Shown piece after piece: positions 8,734-16,139 of a DNA stretch of 64,000 nucleotides (position 1 is its first letter; each line of letters opens with the position of its first letter). Below the pieces are notes generated by a model. It had not been told where the DNA came from and did no database searches. It saw nothing but the letters and a program-made list of their open reading frames with translations. The stretch comes from DATBLE01 sp963837265 (GTDB lineage: Bacteria > Actinomycetota > Thermoleophilia > Gaiellales > Gaiellaceae). Location of the stretch: positions 62,001 to 126,000 of the forward strand of contig CAWIMQ010000007.1 of the NCBI GenBank assembly GCA_963837265.1. The letters are read 5' to 3'. The position numbers and the translations under genes are program-made.

Positions 8734-8870
8734 CGTGGGGGAACCCCTGGTTCCCCCACGAGCCCCCTCCTCCGCCCGCTCGCCACGCTCGCGTCGCCTG
8801 CTCACGGCCCGCGGTCCTGGGCCGCGCCCGCACAGGTCGGGCGCAGCAACGGAATGGCCTGAAACATGGG
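8734..8870 (+). repeat. dispersed intergenic element, copy A, opening with a terminator hairpin
   Basis: It begins with a perfect 12-bp stem and 3-nt loop (CGTGGGGGAACC/GGTTCCCCCACG, 8734-8760) directly after the amidohydrolase stop. A GC-rich module follows, with TCGCCTGCTCACGGC and GGGCCGCGCCCGC then AGGTCGG. The same module is found at 34201-34300 and, reversed, at 56625-56725. It ends shortly before the promoter of the creatininase-like gene. The hairpin probably terminates the upstream transcript. Confidence 0.8.
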
Positions 8871-8886
8871 CGATGCGTGTCTCGCG

Positions 8887-8892
8887 TAGGCT
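8887..8892 (+). promoter_or_regulatory. -10 box of the creatininase-like gene
   Basis: TAGGCT lies 7 nt before GTG 8900, an arrangement that predicts transcription starting at or next to the start codon (leaderless mRNA). It supports this start over upstream in-frame codons inside the repeat. Confidence 0.55.
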
Positions 8893-8899
8893 GCGACGC

Positions 8900-9601
8900 G
8901 TGAGGCTCTACGACCGGAACTGGATGCAGGTCGAGGAGTACCTGGCTCGCGACGATCGGGTCGTGCTTCCGGTCGGCTCGACCGAGCAGCATGCCTACCT
9001 GTCGCTGGGGACCGACTCGATCCTCGCCGAGCGCGTCGCGCTCAAGGCGGCCGAGCCGCTCGGAGTCCTCGTCCTGCCGGCGATGCCGTTCGGGATCGCG
9101 CCGGGCTTCACCGCCTTCCCGGGCACGGTGACGCTCCGGCCGGAGACGCTCGTCGCCGTGCTCAAAGAGACGCTGGAGACGCTCTACAGCCAGGGTTTCA
9201 GGGGCTTCCTGCTCGTCAACGGCCACGGCGGCAACCTCCCGGCCCAGGCGCCGCTCGAGGGGTGGGCGTCCGGCCGCGACGGCGTTCGCCTCCGATTCCA
9301 CAGCTGGTGGGACTCTCCGGCCGTCCGCGAGGCGGCGGCGCAGGTCCACCCGGGGGACGCGACGCACGCGTCGTGGTTCGAGTGCTTCCCCTGGACGCGG
9401 CTCGACGGAGTGACGCCGCCGGACGAGGCGAAGCCGCCGGTCACCGACCGTGAGGCCCTGCGCGAGCTCGACCCGCAGGCGGTCCGCGCGGCGATCGGCG
9501 ACGGCTCGTACGGCGGCCCCTACGCCGTGCCCGACGAGGACGCGCTGCGCGTCTGGGACGCGGGGGTCGCGGAGGTCCGCGCGCTGATCGAGCCGCTCTA
9601 G
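8900..9601 (+). CDS. creatininase-family amidohydrolase
   Basis: A 233-residue protein of the creatininase/FAPy-deformylase/mycofactocin MftE-like family. The metal-binding N-terminal signature is present as GSTEQHAYLSLGTDS (E29, H31, D39), followed by the HGGN motif (NGHGGN). These metalloenzymes hydrolyse cyclic or linear amides. The substrate here is open, since no mycofactocin genes are nearby. The start GTG 8900 was chosen because TAGGCT lies 7 nt upstream and because the longer in-frame extension runs into a dispersed repeat. Confidence 0.87.
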   Translation: MRLYDRNWMQVEEYLARDDRVVLPVGSTEQHAYLSLGTDSILAERVALKAAEPLGVLVLPAMPFGIAPGFTAFPGTVTLRPETLVAVLKETLETLYSQGFRGFLLVNGHGGNLPAQAPLEGWASGRDGVRLRFHSWWDSPAVREAAAQVHPGDATHASWFECFPWTRLDGVTPPDEAKPPVTDREALRELDPQAVRAAIGDGSYGGPYAVPDEDALRVWDAGVAEVRALIEPL

Positions 9602-9643
9602 CTTAGCTAGCCCGCTGCCGGGCATTCTCGAGACGGCGCGCGC

Positions 9644-10408
9644 TCAGGGCTGGAAGAGCCGCCCGAGCCAGCCGGGCCTGCGGGTGCGGCCCGGGCGCCG
9701 CGGGATCGGCGTGTCGTCGAGGATCGCCGCCGGCACGTCCCACGTCAGCCAGCGGGCGAGCGCGCCGCCGCCGACCGCCTGGGCCGCGGCCGCCATTCCG
9801 ACCTCGCGGACGGATGCATGGTGAGCGTCGCTTGCGAGCAGGTGGGCAAGCCCTTCCCGCACGAGCACGAGGCCGCACTCCCGCGCCCGCCGGCCGATCC
9901 GCCCCTCGACCGACGCGGCCGTGACCTGGACGAGCACGCCCGACTCGACGAGGTGGGCGAGCCGACCCGGATCCATCTGCACCTCCCCGTTTCGCTCGGG
10001 GTGGGCCAGCACCGGCGTGAACCCCTCCTCGCACAGGGCGAAGAGCCGTTCCGCGAGGCCGGACGGCCAGCCGTAGTACGGCGTCTCCACGAGCAGATAG
10101 CCGGGATTGCCGCCGAGACCGAACCGCCGCAGCTCCTCGACGTCCAGCCTGGAGAGCCAGTCGATCGCGATCTCGCCGCCGGGCCGGACCGTGAGATCGA
10201 TCCCGGCCCGCTCCAGCGCGAGCTGCAACTCGGCCACCCGTTGCTCCATCAGGTCGGCGGCCGTCGGCCAGTCGTCGCGCACGTGCGGAGTCCCCGCGAT
10301 GGTGGTGATCCCGTCGGCGACTGCCGTCCGCGCGATCTCCAGGCTATCCTCGAGCGTCCGCGCCCCGTCGTCGATCCCGCGGAGGATGTGCGAGTGCAGA
10401 TCGATCAA
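9644..10408 (-). CDS. PHP-domain tyrosine phosphatase, CpsB/YwqE type
   Basis: A 254-residue PHP-fold protein beginning MIDLHSHIL, with further metal-ligand motifs TPHVRDD, AHPERN and SDAHH in the order seen in Gram-positive CpsB/YwqE phosphotyrosine phosphatases that regulate capsule or exopolysaccharide synthesis. No capsule genes are visible around it. The start is a TTG. The gene is divergent from the HxlR regulator with 23 bp between starts. The C-terminal 25 residues are Arg/Pro-rich and outside the fold. Confidence 0.82.
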   Translation of the reverse strand: MIDLHSHILRGIDDGARTLEDSLEIARTAVADGITTIAGTPHVRDDWPTAADLMEQRVAELQLALERAGIDLTVRPGGEIAIDWLSRLDVEELRRFGLGGNPGYLLVETPYYGWPSGLAERLFALCEEGFTPVLAHPERNGEVQMDPGRLAHLVESGVLVQVTAASVEGRIGRRARECGLVLVREGLAHLLASDAHHASVREVGMAAAAQAVGGGALARWLTWDVPAAILDDTPIPRRPGRTRRPGWLGRLFQP

Positions 10409-10419
10409 CGCTGCCCGTC

Positions 10420-10425
10420 TACAAT
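10420..10425 (+). promoter_or_regulatory. -10 box of the HxlR gene
   Basis: TACAAT lies 6 nt before ATG 10432, in the 23-bp gap between divergent genes. The spacing predicts a leaderless transcript. Confidence 0.6.
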
Positions 10426-10431
10426 CCGGCC

Positions 10432-10878
10432 ATGACCGTCCGCACGATGAAGCCCGTTCACGACGCGACCTGCGCGGTCGCGTGCTCGGCCGAGATCATT
10501 GGCTCGAAGTGGACCGCCCTTCTCGTGCACGACCTCTCCGAGGGCGCGCGCCGCTTCTCCGAGCTGGAGCACGCCTGCCCGGGAATCAGCCCGCGCACGC
10601 TGTCCGAGCGACTGCGCTGGCTCGAGCAGGAAGGGATCGTCGCCCGCCACAGCTACGCCGAGACGCCTCCGCGTGTCGAGTACGAGCTCACGCCGAAGGG
10701 CATGGGGCTGCTGCCCGTGATCGAGGCGATGCGCCGCTTCGGCCACGACTGGCTGGTCCACGACCCCGACCATCGGCATGGGGAAACCCAAGGTTCCGAG
10801 CATGGGGGAACCCATGGTTCCGAGCACGGGGGAACCCATGGTTCCCCCATGGGCCCCCTCCTTCGCCGCTCTCACTGA
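10432..10878 (+). CDS. HxlR-family transcriptional regulator with repeat-derived His-rich tail
   Basis: A 148-residue protein. Residues 1-115 are a standard HxlR/MarR-like winged helix (CxxxC near the N-terminus, GSKWTALLVHDL, SPRTLSERLRWLEQEG, VEYELTPKG). Family members usually end about there. The remaining ~33 residues (HGETQGSE, HGGTHGSE, HGGTHGSP, then MGPLLRRSH) are encoded by three tandem 24-bp repeats plus the start of a larger repeat. HxlR proteins commonly sense redox or electrophiles through the N-terminal Cys. The tail is probably an accident of repeat expansion, though a metal-binding effect is conceivable. Confidence 0.88.
   Translation: MTVRTMKPVHDATCAVACSAEIIGSKWTALLVHDLSEGARRFSELEHACPGISPRTLSERLRWLEQEGIVARHSYAETPPRVEYELTPKGMGLLPVIEAMRRFGHDWLVHDPDHRHGETQGSEHGGTHGSEHGGTHGSPMGPLLRRSH
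10777..10848 (+). repeat. three tandem 24-bp repeats in the HxlR 3' end
   Basis: Units at 10777-10800, 10801-10824 and 10825-10848 follow CAYGGGGGAACCCATGGTTC with small changes. Twenty-four bp is a multiple of three, so they add eight-residue His/Gly units to HxlR without shifting the frame. Each unit is one arm set of the GGGGGAACC/GGTTCCCCC hairpin found elsewhere in the window. Confidence 0.85.
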
Positions 10879-11075
10879 CACACCGACCGGTGGCTCCGCC
10901 GGGCAAAGCCCGGCTGCGCCGCCGAGAGCGAGCCCACCCACCGGCGTTCCGAGCATGGGGGAACCCATGGTTCCCCCATGGGCCCCCTCCTTCGCCGCTC
11001 TCACTGACACACCGGCCGGTGGCTCCGCCGGGCAAAGCCCGGCTGCGCCGCCGAGAGCGAGCCGATCCACCGGCG
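10817..11075 (+). repeat. 129-bp tandem duplication of a hairpin element
   Basis: The block from 10817 recurs almost exactly at 10946 (period 129 bp). Each copy has GGGGGAACC-CAT-GGTTCCCCC, then GGGCCCCCTCCTTCGCC, then a longer fold in which CGCTCTC pairs with GAGAGCG. Differences are only a few bases, so the duplication is recent. It separates the convergent HxlR and M20 peptidase genes and may act as a two-way terminator. It shares the first module with the dispersed elements at 8734 and 34156. Confidence 0.85.
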
Positions 11076-12413
11076 TCAGGACCGTAGCGCAGCGAGCGCG
11101 CTGAAGAGCTCCCGCGCCGCGGCCACGCCGAGTGGTATGTGCTCGGCGAGCAACCGCTCGTTCGGCGAGTGCAGGTTGCCCTCGGGCAGGTCGAAGCCGG
11201 TGACGATCGTCGGGACCCCCCGGTCGGCGAGCGCGGGCACGATCGGCAGGGTGCCCCCGGAACGGAGCAGAAGAGGCCTGACTCCGAGCGCCCGCTCGAA
11301 CGCGTCCTGGCCAATCCGGATCGCCGCCGAGTCGGGTGGGATCAGGCCGGGCGGCGCGGCCGACCAGAGCTCGATCTCCACGTCCGCGCCCGCCGGCGCC
11401 GACTCACGGAGGAGGCGCTCGACCTCGGGGACGATCTCGTCCACCGTCTGGCCGGGCGCGAGCCGGATCGACAGGTTCGCCTCCGCGCCGCACGGGATCA
11501 CGGTCTTCTGGAGCTGCGGCGAGCCGCCCTCGACACCGTTCACGTCGAGCGACGGCTCGGCCCACGTGCGAACGTAGAGCTCCTCCGCCGCCGTCGCGTC
11601 CATCGGGCGCGCACCCTGCTCGGCGAGCACCTCGGCCCCGGACTGCTGCGAGACCCAGTCGGCGAGCTCCTGCTCGGTCGGCGGGACGACTCCCTTCCGA
11701 AGCGGCTCAGCCAGCCGTCCGTTCGTCGCGATCACGCCGGAGAGCGCCTGGATCAACGCGTGGGTCGCGTTCAGGGCCGCGCCGCCGAACGTGCCCGAGT
11801 GCAGGTCGCGCGCTCCGGTGCCGACCCTGAGATGGAAGTAGCACACTCCACGGGTGGCCACATAGAACGCCGGCTGGCCTCGCCTGGGCATGTGCGCGTC
11901 GAAGATCACGCATGCGTCTGCGCCCCGTTCGTCCGCGCCGATCCAGTCGACGATCGTGTGCCCGCCGACCTCCTCCTCCCCGTCGCAGGCGATCCGGACG
12001 TTCACCGGCAGCGCTCCCTCGGCGGCGAGGAGCGATGCCGCCTTCAGGAGCAGGTAGAGCTGGCCCTTGTCGTCGGCGACGCCGCGACAGTAGAGCCACT
12101 CGTCGCGGATCGTCGGCTCGAAGGGCGGGCTCGTCCACTTCTCGAGCGGATCGGGCGGCTGCACGTCGAAGTGCCCGTAGACGAGAACGGTCGCGGCGCT
12201 CTCGGGGGCGTTGGAGGCGCGAAGCTCCCCGACCGCGAGCGGCCGCCCCTCGAAGTCGACCAGGTCGCACTCGCCGCCGGCAGCCCGGACGAACGAGCAG
12301 ATCCACTCGCCGGCGCGGCGGACGTCGTCTGCGTACGCAGGATCGGCACTGATGCTCGGAATCCGCAGGAGCTCGGAGAGCTCGTCGAGCCAGGCGGAGT
12401 CGATCGCAGCCAC
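11076..12413 (-). CDS. M20-family dipeptidase/carboxypeptidase
   Basis: A 445-residue zinc peptidase of the M20 family (CPG2/PepV/carnosinase-like dipeptidases). Visible landmarks are VYGHFDVQP (first His-x-Asp), RGVADDKGQ (bridging Asp), the catalytic/ligand pair in CDGEEEVGG, the dimerisation domain with HSGTFGG, and a C-terminal HSPNER. It should cleave dipeptides or N-acyl amino acids in the cytoplasm. The GTG start at 12413 is preceded by TAAGGT (6-nt spacing), which fits a leaderless transcript. The stop abuts the 129-bp tandem repeat. Confidence 0.92.
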   Translation of the reverse strand: MAAIDSAWLDELSELLRIPSISADPAYADDVRRAGEWICSFVRAAGGECDLVDFEGRPLAVGELRASNAPESAATVLVYGHFDVQPPDPLEKWTSPPFEPTIRDEWLYCRGVADDKGQLYLLLKAASLLAAEGALPVNVRIACDGEEEVGGHTIVDWIGADERGADACVIFDAHMPRRGQPAFYVATRGVCYFHLRVGTGARDLHSGTFGGAALNATHALIQALSGVIATNGRLAEPLRKGVVPPTEQELADWVSQQSGAEVLAEQGARPMDATAAEELYVRTWAEPSLDVNGVEGGSPQLQKTVIPCGAEANLSIRLAPGQTVDEIVPEVERLLRESAPAGADVEIELWSAAPPGLIPPDSAAIRIGQDAFERALGVRPLLLRSGGTLPIVPALADRGVPTIVTGFDLPEGNLHSPNERLLAEHIPLGVAAARELFSALAALRS

Positions 12414-12457
12414 AGGGGGACCTTACCCACGCCAAACTCGTGCCTGCCGCGGCAAAC

Positions 12458-12828
12458 CTAACGGCGGCAACGGGTCAGGTCAGCCGGAATCCCGAGCCTG
12501 CATCGAGGATAGTCGGAACCGTTGCAGATCACCTTCCACGCGACGCTCTTCTCCAGGATGAAGAAGCCGTTGCTCGCGTATCGACGGCAGCGAGAGCCCT
12601 GAGCCGTGGCGTTCAGGTATTCCAGGCCGACGTAGGCGTAGCGCCGATCGCGGGAGACCCGGACATCGAGCCAGAGGCATTCGACCGGCGTCCTCCGCAC
12701 GAAGCGTGGCAGAGCACGCGTGATGGCCTCCCGCTCGGAATGGGTCGGCGCCGGCTCGCGACAACACTCGACGCGGCGACCGCGGCCGCTGCCAACCCAA
12801 CGACCAGACCGGCTGGACGTCTCCGCAT
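12458..12828 (-). pseudogene. small secreted protein gene broken by a frameshift
   Basis: Two frames together make one sensible protein. From ATG 12828 the frame encodes a signal peptide (MRRRPAGLVVGLAAAAVAAS) and then degenerates. The other frame from about 12760 encodes a compact domain (SEREAITRAL, CLWLDVRVSRD, SNGFFILEKS, VICNGSD) with four Cys, ending at 12458. A one-base indel near 12750-12765 would join them as …VVA-SPAPTHSERE. TATCTT lies 7 nt before ATG 12828, supporting that start. The family is not recognised. Sequencing error and a real pseudogene are equally possible. Confidence 0.6.
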
Positions 12829-12829
12829 C

Positions 12830-12957
12830 GTCTCGAAGATACATCCGCTTCGCGGCCGCGACCGACATGGCGGGCGCGGCCCACCACCGCTCTTGAGGTG
12901 CGGGATGCCCGGGGAAGGGGGCTCATGGGGGAAACCGGCCGTTTCCCCCATGCGAGC
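12830..12957 (-). repeat. dispersed intergenic element, diverged copy E, with the sigA terminator
   Basis: In minus-strand order: a perfect 12-bp hairpin (CATGGGGGAAAC/GTTTCCCCCATG, 12924-12952) just after the sigma-factor stop, then AGCCCCCTTCC and GGGCCGCGCCCGC followed by CATGTCGGTCGCGGC. The order hairpin, then GGGCCGCGCCCGC module, then promoter of the next gene is the same as in copies A and C. Confidence 0.65.
12924..12952 (-). terminator. hairpin terminator of the sigma factor gene
   Basis: Arms CATGGGGGAAAC and GTTTCCCCCATG with a 5-nt loop, 12 nt after the sigA stop codon. No U-tract follows, as is usual in GC-rich actinobacteria. Confidence 0.65.
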
Positions 12958-12963
12958 GAGCGG

Positions 12964-14046
12964 CTAGGCCACTTCGCGGAGCTTCTGCGAGTCCGCGAGG
13001 GCGCGCAGCTTCTTCAGGCTCTGGTTCTCGATCTGCCGGATCCGCTCGCGCGTGACGTTGAACGCCCGGCCGACCTCGTCCAGCGTCCGGGGATGCTCGC
13101 CGTTCAATCCGTACCGGAGCTCGAGCACCCGCCGCTCGCGCGGCGAGAGCTGGGACAGGATCTTCTCGAGCGTCTCCTTGCGGAGCGTGACCTCGGCGGC
13201 CTCCTCGGGAAGGGGCACCGACTCGTCGGTGATGAAGTGGCCGAACTCGGACTCCTCCTCGTCGCCGACCGGCTTCTCCAGCGAGACGGGCGACTGGGCC
13301 GTACGCCTGATCTGATCGACCTCGTCCGGGGCCAGCTCGAGGTCGAGGGCGATCTCGACGGCATTCGGCTCACGGCCCAGCTCGGCGCGCAGCTTGCGCT
13401 CGGAGCGGACGATCTTGTTCAGCTTCTCGACGACGTGGACGGGCATCCGGATCGTCCGCGCCTTGTCCGCGAGCGCGCGGGCGACCGCCTGGCGGATCCA
13501 CCACGTCGCGTAGGTGGAGAACTTGAACCCCTTGCGGTAGTCGAACTTCTCGGCCGCGCGGACGAGCCCGATCGTCCCCTCCTGGATCAGGTCGAGGAAG
13601 GGAAGCCCCTGGTTGCGGTAGCGCTTCGCGATCGAGACGACGAGGCGAAGGTTCGCCTCGACCATCTCCTGCTTCGCCCGGTGGTCGCCGCGCTCGATCC
13701 GCTTCGCGAGCTCGACCTCCTGCGCGGCGGTGAGGAGATCGACCCGGCCGACGTCCTTGAGGAAGAGCTGGAGCGCGTCGGTCGAGACCTCCTGCGCCTC
13801 CACCTCCTCGGCGACCGTCTCCTCCTCGTCCGCGGCAGCGGCCACGACCTCGATCTGGAGCTCGTCCAACGCCTGGTAGAAGTCGTCGATCTGCCCCGCG
13901 TCGAGGTCGAGCTCGTCGAGGGCGAGCGTGATCTGGTCGGCGGAGAGGGAGCCGGCCTCCTTCCCGACCTCGAGCAGGTTCCGCGCCTCTTCTGTCTCCA
14001 GGACCCGGACGCGCACCTCGACCACGGCCGTCTCGCTCACGCTCAC
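12964..14046 (-). CDS. sigA: primary RNA polymerase sigma factor
   Basis: A 360-residue sigma-70 protein. Region 1.2 (LQLFLKDVGRVDLL, about 90-105) leads into region 2 (ANLRLVVSIAKRYRNQGLPF, DLIQEGTIGLVRAAEKFDY, FSTYATWWIRQAV), region 3 and region 4 (LSPRERRVLELRYGL with the helix-turn-helix DEVGRAFNVTRERIRQIE). Presence of 1.2 and the near-perfect region 2 and 4 sequences mark a group 1 or group 2 factor. The acidic N-terminal stretch (EEETVAEEVEAQEV) resembles region 1.1 spacers. GTG start with GGAGG about 9 nt upstream. Whether this is the essential housekeeping factor or a close paralogue cannot be settled from one window. Confidence 0.93.
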   Translation of the reverse strand: MSVSETAVVEVRVRVLETEEARNLLEVGKEAGSLSADQITLALDELDLDAGQIDDFYQALDELQIEVVAAAADEEETVAEEVEAQEVSTDALQLFLKDVGRVDLLTAAQEVELAKRIERGDHRAKQEMVEANLRLVVSIAKRYRNQGLPFLDLIQEGTIGLVRAAEKFDYRKGFKFSTYATWWIRQAVARALADKARTIRMPVHVVEKLNKIVRSERKLRAELGREPNAVEIALDLELAPDEVDQIRRTAQSPVSLEKPVGDEEESEFGHFITDESVPLPEEAAEVTLRKETLEKILSQLSPRERRVLELRYGLNGEHPRTLDEVGRAFNVTRERIRQIENQSLKKLRALADSQKLREVA

Positions 14047-14177
14047 TTCGCAACCCCTCCCGTCAAGGCCGACAAGCTAGCCGCCACCCGGTGTCCCGTC
14101 AAACGCCCCAGACCACGAAGGCGGCACTGTTGCAGACGGAGCGGACGTTCGCCACCGGCGGACGATCGAACTTCTCG

Positions 14178-15146
14178 CTACTTGGGCGGAACTCCCTGCA
14201 GGCGCTCCAGGAATCGGCGAGCCTCGGTGCCGAGAGTCGTCCGCGGGCCCGCGTCGCGCGCGCTCCGGAGCTCGGCTTTCGCCTGCGGAACGCTGCCGAG
14301 CCAGAGCAGGCACAGGCCGAGGTGGAAGCGCACGCTCTGGCTCTTCGGGAAACGCCGGGCGAGCGGGCCGAGGCGCGAGAAGGTCCGCGACGGGGCGGCC
14401 TTGTCGAACCGGGCAACCGCGACTGCGACCTTCGGCTCCGGGTCGGCGGGCGCGAGCGCGGCTGCGGCCTCGTACTCGTGAAGGGCGGACAGCTGGCGCC
14501 CGAGGCGCTGGAGCGCGACGCCGTACATGAGCCTGGCTCTCGCTCCCCCGGTCCGCGCCCTCCGCTCGAGGTAGGCGAGCTGGCGCGGCGGCGAGAGACG
14601 GGCCACTGCGGCGGGCGCCGGGAAGCTGGGGACGAAGGTCGGCAGGCCGCGCGGGAAGCTCGGATACAGGAGATCTTCGGCCCGGACGGCGTACAGGGTG
14701 TCCGGCTCGTCGCGGCGGGCCGCGCGCCAGGCGGCCTTTGCGCCCGCCTCGTCCCCGCGCCAGAACAGAGCAAGACCGTAGTTCAGCTGCACCAGAGCGC
14801 TCCGCGGGTGCCGCTGCGCCAGGCCTGCCAGCGCATCGAAACCTGCCGGCCAGCCGGCGAGGGCCGCGCCGACCCGCGCCTCGAGCGAGTGGTACCCGGC
14901 GAAGACCGGGGCGGCCTGCGCCGGCTTGCCGCCGTCGACGAGGTCGGCCGCGCGGCGCAGCGCAACCGCCTCGCGGTCGGTGCGGACGCCGAGATCGAGG
15001 ACGAGCGGCGGCGTGCCGGCCTGGACGGCGGCCGTCCGCGGCTTCGGCGGGGAGGTGCGCGTGGCCAGGGTGACGCCGACCGTCAGCCCGGCCGCCGCGA
15101 GGGCGCAGGCGAGGACGATCGCGTGGACACGCAGGCGAGGGCTCAC
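14178..15146 (-). CDS. TPR-repeat protein with N-terminal membrane anchor
   Basis: A 322-residue protein with one N-terminal hydrophobic segment (VHAIVLACALAAAGLTVGVT) followed by alanine-rich helical pairs of tetratricopeptide type (VQLNYGLALFWRGDEAGAKA and FHLGLCLLWLGSVPQAKAEL). It is probably anchored in the membrane with the repeats outside. Such proteins scaffold complexes, and no partner is evident. The GTG start at 15146 is chosen because TAACGT lies 8 nt upstream. The reading frame runs on upstream without family support. Confidence 0.7.
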   Translation of the reverse strand: MSPRLRVHAIVLACALAAAGLTVGVTLATRTSPPKPRTAAVQAGTPPLVLDLGVRTDREAVALRRAADLVDGGKPAQAAPVFAGYHSLEARVGAALAGWPAGFDALAGLAQRHPRSALVQLNYGLALFWRGDEAGAKAAWRAARRDEPDTLYAVRAEDLLYPSFPRGLPTFVPSFPAPAAVARLSPPRQLAYLERRARTGGARARLMYGVALQRLGRQLSALHEYEAAAALAPADPEPKVAVAVARFDKAAPSRTFSRLGPLARRFPKSQSVRFHLGLCLLWLGSVPQAKAELRSARDAGPRTTLGTEARRFLERLQGVPPK

Positions 15147-15229
15147 CCGGGGCGACGTTACCGGCGTCCCGACCCGGGTGGCGCCTCCGGCCGTCGCTTG
15201 CCCGGGGAGGCGTCTCATGCTACTGTTGC

Positions 15230-15245
15230 ACAACCGATCAGTTGT
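15230..15245. promoter_or_regulatory. possible operator ACAAC-N6-GTTGT
   Basis: A 5-bp inverted repeat (ACAAC 15230-15234, GTTGT 15241-15245) lies between TACTGT (15221-15226, a possible -10) and the thioredoxin-fold gene, in a locally AT-richer stretch with more TTGT copies. MarR/TetR-type operators look like this. No cognate regulator is adjacent. Confidence 0.35.
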
Positions 15246-15266
15246 CGAGTTGTTCAATGGAGGACT

Positions 15267-15614
15267 CTGCCGACCGCGAAACCTAGCCCGCCGGAGCTCT
15301 GGCAGACCGAGTGGTGCCCCGCCTCGCGCCGTGTGCGCCAGCGCCTGACCGAGCTCGGGCTCGACGTCGTCCTTCGCCAGGTGCCGGTGGCCCGGGAGGA
15401 TCGGACTGCGCTCCTCGCCGCAACCGGGTCGACGACGGTCCCGGCGCTCGTCGCCGGTGGAGAGGCAATCGTCGGCGAGGACCGGATCCTCGCGTTCCTG
15501 AGCAGCCAGTTTCCCGAGCCCGCCACGGCGGGCCCACACCGCGCCAGGGCCGCCCGAGCCCGCGCACGAGACCTGGAGGAAGCATGCCGACAGTTGACAA
15601 CGGCTACAGCCTGA
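15267..15614 (+). CDS. glutaredoxin/thioredoxin-fold protein
   Basis: About 115 residues with a glutaredoxin-like N-terminus: ELWQTEWCPASRRVRQRL places a CPxS redox site after strand 1, followed by TVPALVAGG (cis-Pro) and GEDRILAFL. A thiol oxidoreductase or GST-N-domain role is likely. The start is unclear. The frame has no ATG, GTG or TTG ahead of the active site, and CTG 15267 (3 nt after GGAGG) is the best in-frame choice. An ATG at 15257 in another frame stops after nine codons, so a small indel is also possible. The 3' end overlaps the DUF302 gene by 31 nt. Confidence 0.65.
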   Translation: MPTAKPSPPELWQTEWCPASRRVRQRLTELGLDVVLRQVPVAREDRTALLAATGSTTVPALVAGGEAIVGEDRILAFLSSQFPEPATAGPHRARAARARARDLEEACRQLTTATA

Positions 15615-15991
15615 CGACGACCACGACGCTCGGCTTCGACGATGCCGTCGCCCGCGTTCGCGACGCGCTGGCGGCCGAGGGCTTCGGGGTCCTCTGCGAG
15701 ATCGACGTCCAGGCAACCCTGAAAGCGAAGCTCGGGATCGAGCGAGACCGCTACGTGATCCTCGGCGCCTGCAACCCGCCGCTCGCGCACCGGGCGCTCG
15801 TCGCCGAGCCCGACCTCGGCGTCCTGCTTCCCTGCAACGTCGTCGTCTACGAGCAGGGCGGCGAGACCCACGTGTCCGCGGTCGAGGCGGAGCGGATGCT
15901 CTCGATCGTCGGCAACGACGAGCTCGCCGAGACGGCGGCCGAGGTGCGCCGGCGGCTCGCCGGCGTCGTCGAGCACGCCGCGGCAGCCTGA
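15584..15991 (+). CDS. DUF302 domain protein
   Basis: A 135-residue protein that matches the DUF302 pattern: TTTTTLGFDDAVARVRDAL, then GFGVLCEIDVQATLKAKLG, then YVILGACNPPLAHRAL and LLPCNVVVYE. DUF302 proteins are small and often stand next to thioredoxin-like or metal-stress genes. The CNPPLA/LLPCN cysteines are conserved in the family. ATG 15584 has GGAGGA 3 nt upstream and lies inside the end of the thioredoxin-fold gene, suggesting coupling. The biochemical function is unknown. Confidence 0.88.
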   Translation: MPTVDNGYSLTTTTTLGFDDAVARVRDALAAEGFGVLCEIDVQATLKAKLGIERDRYVILGACNPPLAHRALVAEPDLGVLLPCNVVVYEQGGETHVSAVEAERMLSIVGNDELAETAAEVRRRLAGVVEHAAAA

Positions 15992-16139
15992 CCCCGCTTG
16001 GCTGATCCCTGCCCCGGCGGGCAGCAGCGGGCTCGCAACGCGACCGTGACGATCTCCGCCGCGCGGGGAATACCACGCCCGCGAAGTCGTTGTCCCGCTC
16101 GACGAGCGCCAGCCGCCAACCGCTATCTTTTTTGAATCA

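Noticed and set aside
8735..8899. N-terminal extension of the creatininase-like gene through the repeat
   Set aside because: The extension is encoded by the dispersed element, and the same peptide-like shadow (SRRLLTA…) appears at 56640-56720 antisense to non-coding sequence. A promoter box favours GTG 8900.
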